Below are positions 1 to 9,100 of a DNA stretch of 64,000 nucleotides, one piece after another. The translations under genes were made by a program, and so were the position numbers. The stretch spans positions 26,239 to 90,238 of the forward strand of contig JAZRLR010000034.1 in NCBI GenBank assembly GCA_045646965.1, read 5' to 3'. Each line of letters starts with the position of its first letter. The first letter of the stretch is position 1. The notes under the pieces are model-generated. The model searched no databases. It was given only the letters and a program-made list of their open reading frames with translations, and was not told the DNA's origin. This DNA comes from HGM04593 sp045646965. Its GTDB lineage: Bacteria; Bacteroidota; Bacteroidia; Bacteroidales; Bacteroidaceae.

Positions 1-243
1 CATAAGAGCCGCAACCTCGGCTTGGGGGCGGTTCCAGTTCTCGGTGGAGAAGGTGTAGAGTGTAAGATATTTTACACCAAGCGTGAGAGCGTTCTCAACC
101 AGCTTGCGCACTGTGGCAGCTCCTGCCTGATGCCCTTGCGAGCGCTCCATTCCGCGCAACTGTGCCCATCGGCCGTTACCGTCCATAATTATTGCTATAT
201 GCTGGGGGACATTCTCTTTGTTTATTTGCTCCAAGTAATTCAT
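1..243 (-). CDS. uppS: Isoprenyl (undecaprenyl diphosphate) synthase, N-terminal part
   Basis: Only the first 81 codons are in the window; the gene runs off the left edge. The product condenses isopentenyl diphosphate units onto farnesyl diphosphate to make the C55 lipid carrier for cell-wall and O-antigen units, acting at the cytoplasmic face of the membrane. The translation from the ATG at 243 contains IAIIMDGNGRWA, the signature of cis-prenyltransferases with the catalytic Asp, and TLYTFSTENWNRP, another conserved block. It lies 24 bases downstream of the beta-barrel gene on the same strand, and bamA normally follows it in Bacteroidales. Identification is firm from the motifs; the C-terminal half cannot be judged. 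Confidence 0.93.
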   Translation of the reverse strand, partial: MNYLEQINKENVPQHIAIIMDGNGRWAQLRGMERSQGHQAGAATVRKLVENALTLGVKYLTLYTFSTENWNRPQAEVAALM

Positions 244-267
244 ATCTTATTTTTTGAGGTTTTATAA

Positions 268-969
268 TCAGTTATTACATCTGCGGTATTTGGGTGATAT
301 ATCGTAGGTTACAAAGAACGAGAGGAACGAGTAGCTGTCCTTGTTCTTGAGACCGTCGCTTTTTATGAGATAAGGGTCGCTCAACAGGGGGCTTTGCGCA
401 CTTGCCACGTCGAGATTGTCGCTGAACGAGAAACGATAGGACAATTCGCAGCCCACATTCCACCGTGGCGCAAATTTATATTTCACTCCCACACCCACAG
501 GTATATTCATTGTAAATACATTTTCATAGGGCTCGGGCGCAAAGGTAAAGCCCGCTCCTGCAAATATATAGGGCACAAGGCGACGTGTGCCCTTGTATGT
601 GGCTCCTGCGCCATAGGCAAAGAAGTTATACTCGAATTGAGCGCCCAGGTCGTAGAGGGTGCGCGAGAAATCGACCTCGCCACCGGGGAAGCGGTTCTCA
701 CTGTCGGCTGTGCTGCCCGAGATAGCGGCCACCGCAAGATTGGCCTTCACCGCCATACGCGGGTTTATATTATATCGCCACACAACGCCGCCCATAAGCC
801 CTGTATTTTTCATAAAGCTGCTGTAATTGGCGTCGCCGTAGTAGCTGCTACCGCCCGCCATACCACCCACCTCGTAGCGATACTCGAGGTCGTCGGCACG
901 GAGCTGCAACGCCGAGCACATCAGCATCGCAAGCAGCAGCGCTATCTTATTTTTACACACAGCTCCCAT
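268..969 (-). CDS. DUF6089-type outer-membrane beta-barrel protein
   Basis: A 233-residue protein with an N-terminal signal peptide (hydrophobic LLLAMLMCSALQL, cleavage near residue 25, RADDLEYR). After it come alternating hydrophobic/polar strands with many Gly and aromatic residues, and a C-terminal strand with FLSFFVTYDISPKYR, as in small outer-membrane barrels. The conserved GGSSYYGDAN block near the mature N-terminus and the position directly before uppS match the DUF6089 family of Bacteroidales. Function is unknown; the constant link with uppS/bamA suggests a role in envelope assembly, which is inference. It follows the DUF6242 gene by 17 bases, so the two are probably co-transcribed. 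Confidence 0.75.
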   Translation of the reverse strand: MGAVCKNKIALLLAMLMCSALQLRADDLEYRYEVGGMAGGSSYYGDANYSSFMKNTGLMGGVVWRYNINPRMAVKANLAVAAISGSTADSENRFPGGEVDFSRTLYDLGAQFEYNFFAYGAGATYKGTRRLVPYIFAGAGFTFAPEPYENVFTMNIPVGVGVKYKFAPRWNVGCELSYRFSFSDNLDVASAQSPLLSDPYLIKSDGLKNKDSYSFLSFFVTYDISPKYRRCNN

Positions 970-986
970 ATCTCCTTTGCGTTATA

Positions 987-2381
987 TCAGAATCCCAAAC
1001 GGTTTATCATTCCTCTCCAAGCGCCGTCGGCTGTCACAATCCACATATACTTTCCACCGGTCACCGCAGCTGCGAAAGGCACGTTCTGCCCCTTGAGTGC
1101 GGCGGGCAGTTTCACGGCATAGCCGCTGTTTTCTCTCCAGGCGATACCGTTGTCGCGCGACACAAAGAAACCGCCGAATGCGGCTACGGCCTCATCGCCC
1201 TCGCCCGCATTGCCTCCGAAAGCATAGAACGCCTTGTCATAGGGAAGCACTACAAAGTTCTCAAACGCAGGACAGGGGTATTTGCTCTCGTCTGAAGTGT
1301 AGGAGCTCCACTCCTGCTCGGTGGAGAGCTTGCTCCACACCTGCACACCGCCCGTCATATCTTTGTCGGCGCAGCCTATCACCGTGTGGCGAAGAATATT
1401 TGCATTGGTCGAAAGAGGCGAGGTGGCATATATGGTACGGAACGCAGGAAAACCCTCGGGGAGAGGCTCGCTGCAATAGTTCAATGTACCGTCGGCTCTA
1501 TACACCATATCGGCGATGTAGAGAATCTCGTCGGCTGTGACGGCGGCAAGCATATCACGGCCATTGTTTGCGCCCGAATAGTATTCGGGGCAGGCACCTA
1601 TGAGGGAGACAATATTCTTACCGGGCAGAATATTTTCCCAAGAGGTTGCATTCTCCGACCAATAGAGGTTACCGTCGGCCACGGCATAGAAGAAACCGTT
1701 CCACTGTTGCACCGAAGAGAAATCGATTGCAGAGGGGGCGTTGGCACCACGCACACTCCACGACAGGGGCATCGCTGCCACGGCTGTGGCTACGACTGTT
1801 TCGCCCTCCTTCTCGCCAAAGAGATAGAGCACGCCCTCTCTCTCCACAAGACGCAAGGGGGTTACACCCGCAAGAGCATCGCTTGCACACTCGGCCCACA
1901 CCATAAGGTCGGGGTCCACTTGGTGCACATTCACTTTTATTATGTAATCGTTATCGAAAGTGGCATCGGTAGAGCGCAAACGCACCTTCACGGGGGTTGT
2001 GAAGTCTATAGAATCGATGGAATAGTAATATACATAATCCTCGGCCTCGGTACTATAGATATAGGGGACGCCCTTATATGAGAGCGAAGAGGTGAGCTTG
2101 CTCACATCGGTACCGAAAGAGAGGGAATCCTTGTTATAGATTACATTATTTCGCTGGTCGATGACAAATTTATACTCGTCACCCGCAACGGTCTTGTAGA
2201 CGATGGTATCCTCGCCGTCGGCCGTCACATCGTGAAAAGGCACATCGAGATTCCCAAGTTTAAAGGAACTGATATAGGCGTAGGGCGATGTATTTATATT
2301 GTCGTTGTCGTCGCTGCTGCACGAAAAACCGGCAAATGCAACTACTAATAAAGCGAAATATAGCGCAAAACTTTTTTTCAT
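987..2381 (-). CDS. DUF6242-like lipoprotein
   Basis: A 464-residue predicted lipoprotein. The N-terminus has a lysine-rich start, a hydrophobic core and the lipobox GFSC followed by SSDDNDN, so Cys21 should be lipidated. An N-terminal beta domain of about 140 residues (IIKVNVHQVDPDLM closes it) is followed by a region with repeated W-x-x-x and ring-like beta segments (SWSVRGANAPS, YYWSENATSWENI-like, FFVSRDNGIAWRENSGYAV), which look like kelch/sialidase-type propeller blades. This matches DUF6242 proteins of Bacteroidales. No catalytic function is known. It has its own -10-type box upstream (2408-2415) and leads into the barrel and uppS genes. Confidence 0.7.
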   Translation of the reverse strand: MKKSFALYFALLVVAFAGFSCSSDDNDNINTSPYAYISSFKLGNLDVPFHDVTADGEDTIVYKTVAGDEYKFVIDQRNNVIYNKDSLSFGTDVSKLTSSLSYKGVPYIYSTEAEDYVYYYSIDSIDFTTPVKVRLRSTDATFDNDYIIKVNVHQVDPDLMVWAECASDALAGVTPLRLVEREGVLYLFGEKEGETVVATAVAAMPLSWSVRGANAPSAIDFSSVQQWNGFFYAVADGNLYWSENATSWENILPGKNIVSLIGACPEYYSGANNGRDMLAAVTADEILYIADMVYRADGTLNYCSEPLPEGFPAFRTIYATSPLSTNANILRHTVIGCADKDMTGGVQVWSKLSTEQEWSSYTSDESKYPCPAFENFVVLPYDKAFYAFGGNAGEGDEAVAAFGGFFVSRDNGIAWRENSGYAVKLPAALKGQNVPFAAAVTGGKYMWIVTADGAWRGMINRLGF

Positions 2382-2407
2382 AGATTTTGATATAAATATT
2401 CAATCTA

Positions 2408-2415
2408 CAAAATTA
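2408..2415 (-). promoter_or_regulatory. Bacteroidota -7 promoter box for the DUF6242 gene
   Basis: On the minus strand the bases read TAATTTTG, an exact match to the Bacteroidota TAnnTTTG element, 27 bases before the ATG at 2381. No clear TTTG lies 19-20 bases upstream, so this rests on the -7 box alone. Confidence 0.45.
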
Positions 2416-2470
2416 GCAACATTTTTCGGTTTATCCGACTTTTCGCGCGTTATTTATAATATTTTAAAAT

Positions 2471-3550
2471 TTATAAGTGCTTTTTGGGAATAAAAAGCGA
2501 GATTTCATTGCCCGCAATCACTGTTTTTTCGACACAGTCGGCTGCAGAGAGACGCGGTGCGGCCACACCCCCGCCAAGCAGCAGAGAGGGATTGCGCTCC
2601 ACCCTTGCGGCATCCCACAGCGAGGCGTCGATAAAGCTCTGCAACAGGCGGGTACCCCCCTCGACAAGCAGCGACGACACCTTGCGGGAGTGCAGATGCT
2701 CCACAATCTGCGGCAGCACGTCGCAAGAGAAATCGAGCACCACCTGTTCAATATTTTTACCACTCTTTTCGGGCGACACGCAAGCCGTATACACCACCGT
2801 GGGATGAGTTCCATCGAAGAGACGGTGGGTGACGGGGAGCACACCCGCGCGGTCAATTACCAGACGCAGCGGTGAACGTCCGCCCCAAAAGCGTACATCG
2901 AGCGAGGGATTGTCGAGCAAAGCACAATGCGTGCCCACAAGTATCGCATCGTGACAGGCACGTTCCTTGTGAACAGCCACCTGCGACACGGGGTTCGATA
3001 TCTTTGCCGCGCCACACGAAGCGTCGCTGCGCAAGACATCTATAAAACCGTCGGCACTCTCGGCCCATTTGAGGGTTATCCAGGGGCGGCGTTTAGAGCA
3101 ATTTGTAAAGAATATTTTATTCACATCGAGAGCCTCGTCGCGCAACACATCCACAACCACCTCTATGCCTGCCGCACGCATACGGGCTATACCGCCACCG
3201 TTCACCTGCACATTGCAGTCGGTGACACCCACAACCACGCGGGGTATTCGGCACGAAATTATGAGGTCGGCACAGGGAGGTGTCTTGCCATAGTGAGAGC
3301 AAGGCTCGAGGCTCACATACATTGTGGAACGCTCAATGAGATGCCTGTCGCACTCCCTCACCGAGTTCACGGCATTTACCTCGGCGTGAGGCTCGCCTGC
3401 GCGTATGTGGTACCCCTCGCCTATTATGCGTCCGTCGCACACAATCACCGCGCCCACCATAGGATTGGGCGATGTGCTGCCTGCGCCGCATCGTGCAAGG
3501 AAGAGACATCGGCGCATATATTTCTCGTCTGTGGCAGAATTTTTTTCCAT
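2471..3550 (-). CDS. ribD: Bifunctional riboflavin deaminase/reductase RibD
   Basis: About 359 residues from the ATG at 3550. The frame stays open to 3595, but the internal Met (MEKNSATDEKY) fits the family N-terminus. The first ~145 residues are the cytidine-deaminase-fold domain: zinc ligands in PHAEVNAV (His55, Glu57) and the EPCSHYGKTPPC pair (Cys83, Cys92). The rest is the NADPH-dependent reductase domain, starting around TNCSKRRPWITLKWAESADG and including LLVEGGTRLLQSFI. It catalyses the second and third steps of riboflavin synthesis, deamination of the GTP-derived pyrimidine and reduction of its ribosyl group. It follows the metallophosphoesterase gene by about 57 bases. Confidence 0.95.
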   Translation of the reverse strand: MEKNSATDEKYMRRCLFLARCGAGSTSPNPMVGAVIVCDGRIIGEGYHIRAGEPHAEVNAVNSVRECDRHLIERSTMYVSLEPCSHYGKTPPCADLIISCRIPRVVVGVTDCNVQVNGGGIARMRAAGIEVVVDVLRDEALDVNKIFFTNCSKRRPWITLKWAESADGFIDVLRSDASCGAAKISNPVSQVAVHKERACHDAILVGTHCALLDNPSLDVRFWGGRSPLRLVIDRAGVLPVTHRLFDGTHPTVVYTACVSPEKSGKNIEQVVLDFSCDVLPQIVEHLHSRKVSSLLVEGGTRLLQSFIDASLWDAARVERNPSLLLGGGVAAPRLSAADCVEKTVIAGNEISLFIPKKHL

Positions 3551-3607
3551 ATAAAAGATTTTACAGTGCGAATATACAAAAACATCGCGGCGCATACAAG
3601 AGAGGCG

Positions 3608-4432
3608 CTACTTTTGGGAGGCGCGGCGCAGCGTTACCACTACAACTTCGCTTGGCACACAAAAGCGCACCTTGCGGCGCGACGTACCCACTCCATTGGT
3701 TGTAATCACAGGCACCCCCTCGTCGGTGCGATTAAGACCGCGCAGAAAGCGCATCCCATACTTGCTGTTTTTCACCGGGGTGCAGAGACGCAGGAGGCTC
3801 ACCTGCCCGCCGTGCGTGTGCCCCGACAGGACAAGGTCGCAGGCGATGCGCACGTCCTGCGCAAAGTCGGGAGTATGAGAAAGCACTATGGTGAAAAGCG
3901 AGTCGGGCAGCGAAGAGAGAAAGAGTTCCGTGCCCTCGTTCAGCTTAAAAGGGTTATAAACCCCGGCCAGGCACAATGAATCGCCTTCGCGCACAAGAAA
4001 CTCCCGTTCGTCGGCAAGGAGACGTATATCGGCAGAGGCCATAGCAGCTGCCACTGCCGAGCTGCGCACAAAGTCGTGATTGCCCATCACCGCAAACTTC
4101 CCAAAGGTAGTTTCTATCGATGAAAAGGAGGAAAACAGCGTGTCGAGATAGACCTCGGAGGGCACGTAATCACCGCCAAACAGCAGCACATCGGGTGCGG
4201 TCTCGCGTAGCTTTGCCACAAGTTTTCCAAGCCTCTTTGGCGTGAAAAGGCTCGGGTAGTGAAGGTCGGAAAGAAAAGCTATCTTCAGCCCGTCGAACCC
4301 GCACGGCAGACGGTCGCTCTGCACCGTGTATCTCTTCACACGCCCCACACCCATACCCGACAGGGAGGCACAAGACGAAAACAGCAGCACAAAGGCTGCC
4401 GTCATCGTTATCATTTTTAAGAAAGAGCGCAT
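3608..4432 (-). CDS. Membrane-anchored metallophosphoesterase (calcineurin-like)
   Basis: A 274-residue protein with all five metallophosphoesterase motifs in order: FLSDLHYP (Asp56, His58), FGGDYV, MGNHDF, VLSHTPD and SGHTHGGQ. These build the two-metal site that hydrolyses phosphoester or pyrophosphate bonds. The N-terminus has a hydrophobic stretch ending FSSCASLSG, a plausible lipobox with Cys21, so the enzyme probably faces the periplasm. It belongs to the YaeI/YkuE-like group by motif layout; YaeI-type enzymes act on lipid substrates, but the substrate here is unknown. It starts 6 bases after the ispF stop and lies in the porU-porV-ispF-ribD run. Confidence 0.82.
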   Translation of the reverse strand: MRSFLKMITMTAAFVLLFSSCASLSGMGVGRVKRYTVQSDRLPCGFDGLKIAFLSDLHYPSLFTPKRLGKLVAKLRETAPDVLLFGGDYVPSEVYLDTLFSSFSSIETTFGKFAVMGNHDFVRSSAVAAAMASADIRLLADEREFLVREGDSLCLAGVYNPFKLNEGTELFLSSLPDSLFTIVLSHTPDFAQDVRIACDLVLSGHTHGGQVSLLRLCTPVKNSKYGMRFLRGLNRTDEGVPVITTNGVGTSRRKVRFCVPSEVVVVTLRRASQK

Positions 4433-4438
4433 AGAAGA

Positions 4439-4912
4439 TTATTTCTCTATGAGCACGGTCGCATAGGCTGTTATACCCTCCTTGCGGCCCTCAAAACCAA
4501 GTTTCTCGGTGGTTGTAGCCTTTATCGAGAGTGCATCGGGGTCGATACCCAGGACATCGGCCATAACCTGCTGCATTGTGGGGATGTGAGGGTTGAGCTT
4601 GGGAGCCTGCGCCGCCACGGTTGCATCTATATTACCTATTCTATACCCTTTTGCGGCAAGCAGCTCGCCTGTGCGACGCAACAGAATTTTGCTGTCGATA
4701 TTCAGAAACTCGTCCGAAGTGTCGGGAAACTGAAAACCGATGTCGCGCAGATTGGCCGCGCCCAAAAGCGCATCGCAAATAGCGTGTATCAGCACATCGG
4801 CATCGGAGTGACCGTCGAGACCAAGCTCATAGGGCACCTTCACGCCGCCTATCCACAAATCGCGTCCCTCGACAAAGCGATGAACATCCATTCCAAAACC
4901 TACTCTTATCAT
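4439..4912 (-). CDS. ispF: 2-C-methyl-D-erythritol 2,4-cyclodiphosphate synthase
   Basis: 157 residues, the normal family length. It converts CDP-methylerythritol 2-phosphate to the cyclic diphosphate, the fifth step of the MEP isoprenoid pathway. Metal ligands are visible in GFGMDVHRF (Asp9, His11) and in LDGHSDADVLIHAICDALLG, and the IKATTTEKLGFEGR block near the C-terminus is the CMP-binding signature. It follows porV by 16 bases. The porU-porV-ispF order is also that of Porphyromonas gingivalis (known from that genome). dxr, at 57-58 kb, supplies an earlier step of the same pathway and uppS a later user of its product. Confidence 0.97.
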   Translation of the reverse strand: MIRVGFGMDVHRFVEGRDLWIGGVKVPYELGLDGHSDADVLIHAICDALLGAANLRDIGFQFPDTSDEFLNIDSKILLRRTGELLAAKGYRIGNIDATVAAQAPKLNPHIPTMQQVMADVLGIDPDALSIKATTTEKLGFEGRKEGITAYATVLIEK

Positions 4913-4928
4913 ATATATCTGTAATGTT

Positions 4929-6119
4929 TTAATATCGTCGGAAAAGCTCTCTCAAACCGTCCATATCGAACGAAAGCGAGAAACGGAGAGTCTGGTCGAG
5001 AGGGTTGCTCTGCGCGGCAGAAATAAGATAGGCTCCGTCGAGAGAGAAGACATTCATCTTGAAACCCGCACCCACGGTGTAATACTTTCTGTTACCCTTG
5101 AACTCATTCTCGTGGTGATAACCCGCACGCACCGAGAACTGCTGATTGTAGCAGTACTCCACACCTATACCGCCGTAAATCTCCTTCAGCTCCTCGCTGA
5201 AGCCGCCGGGCGCATCGTTGAACGACTTAAACATACCCGAAATGGGAGACACATCGTTGTATCCCTCGGCGTCGAGCCACGAGGCATACTCCGAGAAGTG
5301 GTCGTTGTCGCCACTGTTATAGCCGTTATCCTTGAGGAACTGCTCATAGGTGGGACGTGTGGGCACAAGCAGTTTGTTTATATCCACACTGAACGAAATG
5401 GTGTTATACTCGTCGATGGGATAGAGCAACGAAGCTCCAAGACGCAAGTTTGTGGGGATGAACTCATTGGTTGCACCACCGTCGTAAGAAATCTTGGTAC
5501 CGATATTTGAGACATTCATACCGAGGCCGAGCATACACTCGCGGTCGCCAAGCATAACATAGTCGTTGTAATACATAGCGATATCGGCGGCAAAGGCCTT
5601 TCCTGGCTCAATATCCTCCTCCATAGTATATTGCAGGTCGGAGTATATCACGCGCAGAGCGATGGCTGCCGACATTTTCTCGGAGAGCATACGCGAGTAG
5701 GCCACATCGAGAGCCATCTCATAGGGTTTTATAGTCATCTCGTTGCTCAACATAGTTACCTCACCCAGAGAGAAATATGTGAGCGAGCCGCTCACCGCCG
5801 AGTAGTCACCTATGCGATAAAAGCCCACGAGGTTCACGAGGTCGATGTCGCTCACCAACTGGCGCAACCACGGGGTGTAGGACATTGAAACTCCTGCACG
5901 GGCGATATTGAAAGGATATTTCGCGGGGTTCCAATACTGCGAGAAGACATCGGGATCGGTGGCCGCACCCACATCTCCCAACGCACCTGCGCGGGCATCG
6001 GGCGCAATGGAGAGAGAGGTCACACCCGTATATACCGGGTTGAACATATCCTTCTGTGCACAAAGCGGAAAGGCAAGCAGCACCAGCGACAATAGCAGAA
6101 GAACTCTATTTTTCATCAT
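4929..6119 (-). CDS. porV: Type IX secretion outer-membrane protein PorV (LptO)
   Basis: 396 residues with a signal peptide (LLLLSLVLLAFPLCAQ, cleavage near residue 21). The mature start YTGVTSLSIAPDARAGALGDVGAATDPD with QYWNPAKYP is the hallmark of PorV. The remainder is a FadL-like 14-strand barrel, ending in FSLSFDMDGLRELFRRY. PorV shuttles cargo carrying the conserved C-terminal domain from the Sov translocon to the PorU sortase at the cell surface (established for P. gingivalis). It follows porU by about 50 bases on the same strand. Together they show this organism has a working type IX attachment step, relevant to the two surface proteins at 19-24 kb and 62-64 kb. Confidence 0.93.
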   Translation of the reverse strand: MMKNRVLLLLSLVLLAFPLCAQKDMFNPVYTGVTSLSIAPDARAGALGDVGAATDPDVFSQYWNPAKYPFNIARAGVSMSYTPWLRQLVSDIDLVNLVGFYRIGDYSAVSGSLTYFSLGEVTMLSNEMTIKPYEMALDVAYSRMLSEKMSAAIALRVIYSDLQYTMEEDIEPGKAFAADIAMYYNDYVMLGDRECMLGLGMNVSNIGTKISYDGGATNEFIPTNLRLGASLLYPIDEYNTISFSVDINKLLVPTRPTYEQFLKDNGYNSGDNDHFSEYASWLDAEGYNDVSPISGMFKSFNDAPGGFSEELKEIYGGIGVEYCYNQQFSVRAGYHHENEFKGNRKYYTVGAGFKMNVFSLDGAYLISAAQSNPLDQTLRFSLSFDMDGLRELFRRY

Positions 6120-6169
6120 ATTCTTGTCTGTTTTATTTATCGTTTTACTCTATTAAACTTAATTTTTCT

Positions 6170-9100
6170 TTATTTATTGTTTATAACCATAAATTTTCCT
6201 GTTTTCGTGACAGCCCTGCTCTCGCCCGACGATATGCAGGCCCTGTAGAGATAGACACCCGTGGGCAAGGGGGAGCCGCCCAGCGATGTAACGTTCCACA
6301 CAAGGGTATATACACCGCCGTCGCACACGGTCTTCTCGCTGTTGCGCCACAGCACACGCCCCTGGAAATCGAGCACCTCCACTATGACATCGAGCGCACT
6401 CTGCGGGAGGTCGTGCCGAAGCTCAAAATAAGATGTGACACCGCCACGCGCGGGGTTGGGCGCGAGGGTGAGGCTTGCAAGCTGCGGAGCCAAATGAGGC
6501 ACCACGACAAACGTCAGCTCCACAACCGTAGAGTTATTGAAGATGTCCCACGCGCGCAGCAGCAGCTTGTGCTCGCCCGCCGGCAGTTCCTTGAGCGGGC
6601 ACACCACAGTTCCGCGTTTGTAGTCACCCACAACGGGGGTGTAGGCATCGTTCAGGTTATAGGTGTGGTTTATATCGTTGTCTATTTCGAGTTTTATATC
6701 GTGACCGATACCCGTACCTATGGTATTTATTCCGTTTTCATCGTAGAATTCGGCAAAGAGACAAGGGGTGGCGTTCACCTCGTCGCCGTCGGCAAATGAG
6801 GGGGTGTTCAGGTAGACTTTTATTTCGGGGCCCTTGCCGTCGTTGGCATCGGAAGAGGCAGTGCCCGCTATAAGGAAATTGTCGAAAAGCCCCTGTGCCG
6901 AACGTGCCTTTGCATTATCGACCGAGAAGAAATTGAGCAGACCGGCCTCGCCGCTGTAGCTTATATCCATAGGCACAGGCATTGTGATTTTGAACTTGCC
7001 GTCCTTCACCGAGTCGCTGCCCGCAAAAAGTTTCTTCTCGTGCGCCGTGTAGCTGAATGTACCAAGGCCGAGATTGTCTTTTGTGATAACCTCCTCCTCA
7101 CTGTCGAAGAGCGTCGCAGAGAGAAGACCTGTGAAATCGGCGGCCACAGAGCCGTCGGAAGCCGACACATAACCCTGCACGGTGAGCGTGCCACCTGCCG
7201 GCACATCTGCCTGCTGCGTCGCGGGCACACCATTAAAACTCTCCACCACAATATTATATTCGGGTAGCTTGAGACGAAGCGCAGGGTCGCCTATAAGGAC
7301 AAACTGCAACTTATTCTCGCTCAAGTCGGAAGAGGTGTTTATCACATTATTTTTTGCAATTCTCAAAGCATCGCCCACCGCCTGCTTGCGGCCGTTGCGC
7401 GAGGAGGTGAGCAGCTGCTGCATAAAGGCGCGGTTTATTATGGAGTTATATACCTGCAGCACGGTGCGTGTAGTTGTGAGCAAGCCCACAGCCCCACCCG
7501 CGGGGTTGAGCATAGCAGCTTCGGCGAGGGAGTTGTCGCCAAGGTCGAAGGGGCCTATGTCGCACGACGCCGTAACCCAGAAGGGGAGACGCGGCGACGA
7601 GAGCGCCTGCATATCTGCCACAAGCCACGCCATCTCGTGCGACATTGTGGTGGCACTGCCGTGCCCCGAGTAATTCACAACGAGAGCACCCTCGTTGAGA
7701 CGGTCATATATGGTAGATGTCACCTGCGGGTAGCTGTTTCCCGTGGAGTTTGCCACAGGCTCGAAATTATCCCAATAGATTCGGTCCACTATATAGCCGG
7801 GGTAATTCTCTTTCATCACGGCGGCCACGGCCTCGGCATCTTTCATATGCTGATTGGGAATATCCTCGTCGCCGTCGTCACCCAAGAGAGTGACCACATT
7901 CTGCCAAGCGCCTGCTACGTCGTTACGCATATATGAGATGAGTTTGTCCACAACCGCCTCGGCTTCGGAGGCTGTTTTCACAGGCAGACGTCCCACGCCC
8001 ACATCAATCTTGTCGCGCTTGTGATAGCCGCCCTCGTTGTCGTCGAGGAAGCCGAAATAGTCCTCGAGCACATAGGAATAGACCGCACTCACCGAGTTCT
8101 CCGACTCATAGCACAGAAGGTAGTCGTCGGGGGTGCGCAAAGGATAGGAGAGCATACGGTTATCCACGCATCCGTCACCGAAGAGCAACAGATATTTGGG
8201 TGCCGCTGCTGCATCGGCAGCGCGGTCGTAGAGCATCTTCACAAAGCGTCGATAGGCCGTGGCATCGGGCGTGCCCGACGAGAATTCGTTATAGACCTGC
8301 TCGGCTGTGACCACTGCAACCGTCATCTCGTCGTAGAGACGATGCGCCTCGGCAAGACGCTCGGCCGACGAGAGCAGTTTACCCGACGAGGGCACAATTA
8401 TCACCATATCGGTCTGCCCCATCGCGTGCAGATTCTGATTAGAGACCGCGCCCACTATTTTCACCGATGGAAAGGAGGCTTTTGTGTCGAAAGCCACATA
8501 CTCGTCGCCCGACGATGCGGGGGCCGCAAAAGAGTATTTGCCGTCGGCGTGGGTGCCCTCGACCGCATAGATGCCGGCAGAGGAGGAGACATTGAGCACA
8601 CAGAGCGACGCGGGCGCCTGTGCGATAACAAACTTGGCGTTGCCCGCCGTGCCGTTGCCGCGGAAATTCATCTGCGGGGTGCGGAAAGCGAGGTCGCGGC
8701 TGAAATTAAGTCTTATGTAATCGAGAAAACCCGACTGCCCATCGACAGAGACGCTGTGAGTGAGTTTCACCGTAGTGTTTGCAGCGGGTGTGGCGTTAAA
8801 CTTGCCCACAGATATTTTACCGAGGTCGGCCGAGGAGAGCTGCGGCAGACCTATATTACCGAGTTTTTTGCCGTTTATTTCCACCGCCACACTGCTCGTC
8901 GCCTCGGCACTTGTGCCAAAGGAGACATCGGCCGAGAGGGTGCTGCCCGCAAAGCCCGTGAGGTCGAAACTATAGCTACGGGTGCGTCCCTTGGCAAAGT
9001 TATACCCGTCGAGCATTACCCTGCCGAAGTTGCACAACGAAATCTCGTCTTTCTCATAGAGCAGATAGTCGGGGTAGGTGGTGAGGGTAGCCGCGTAGCT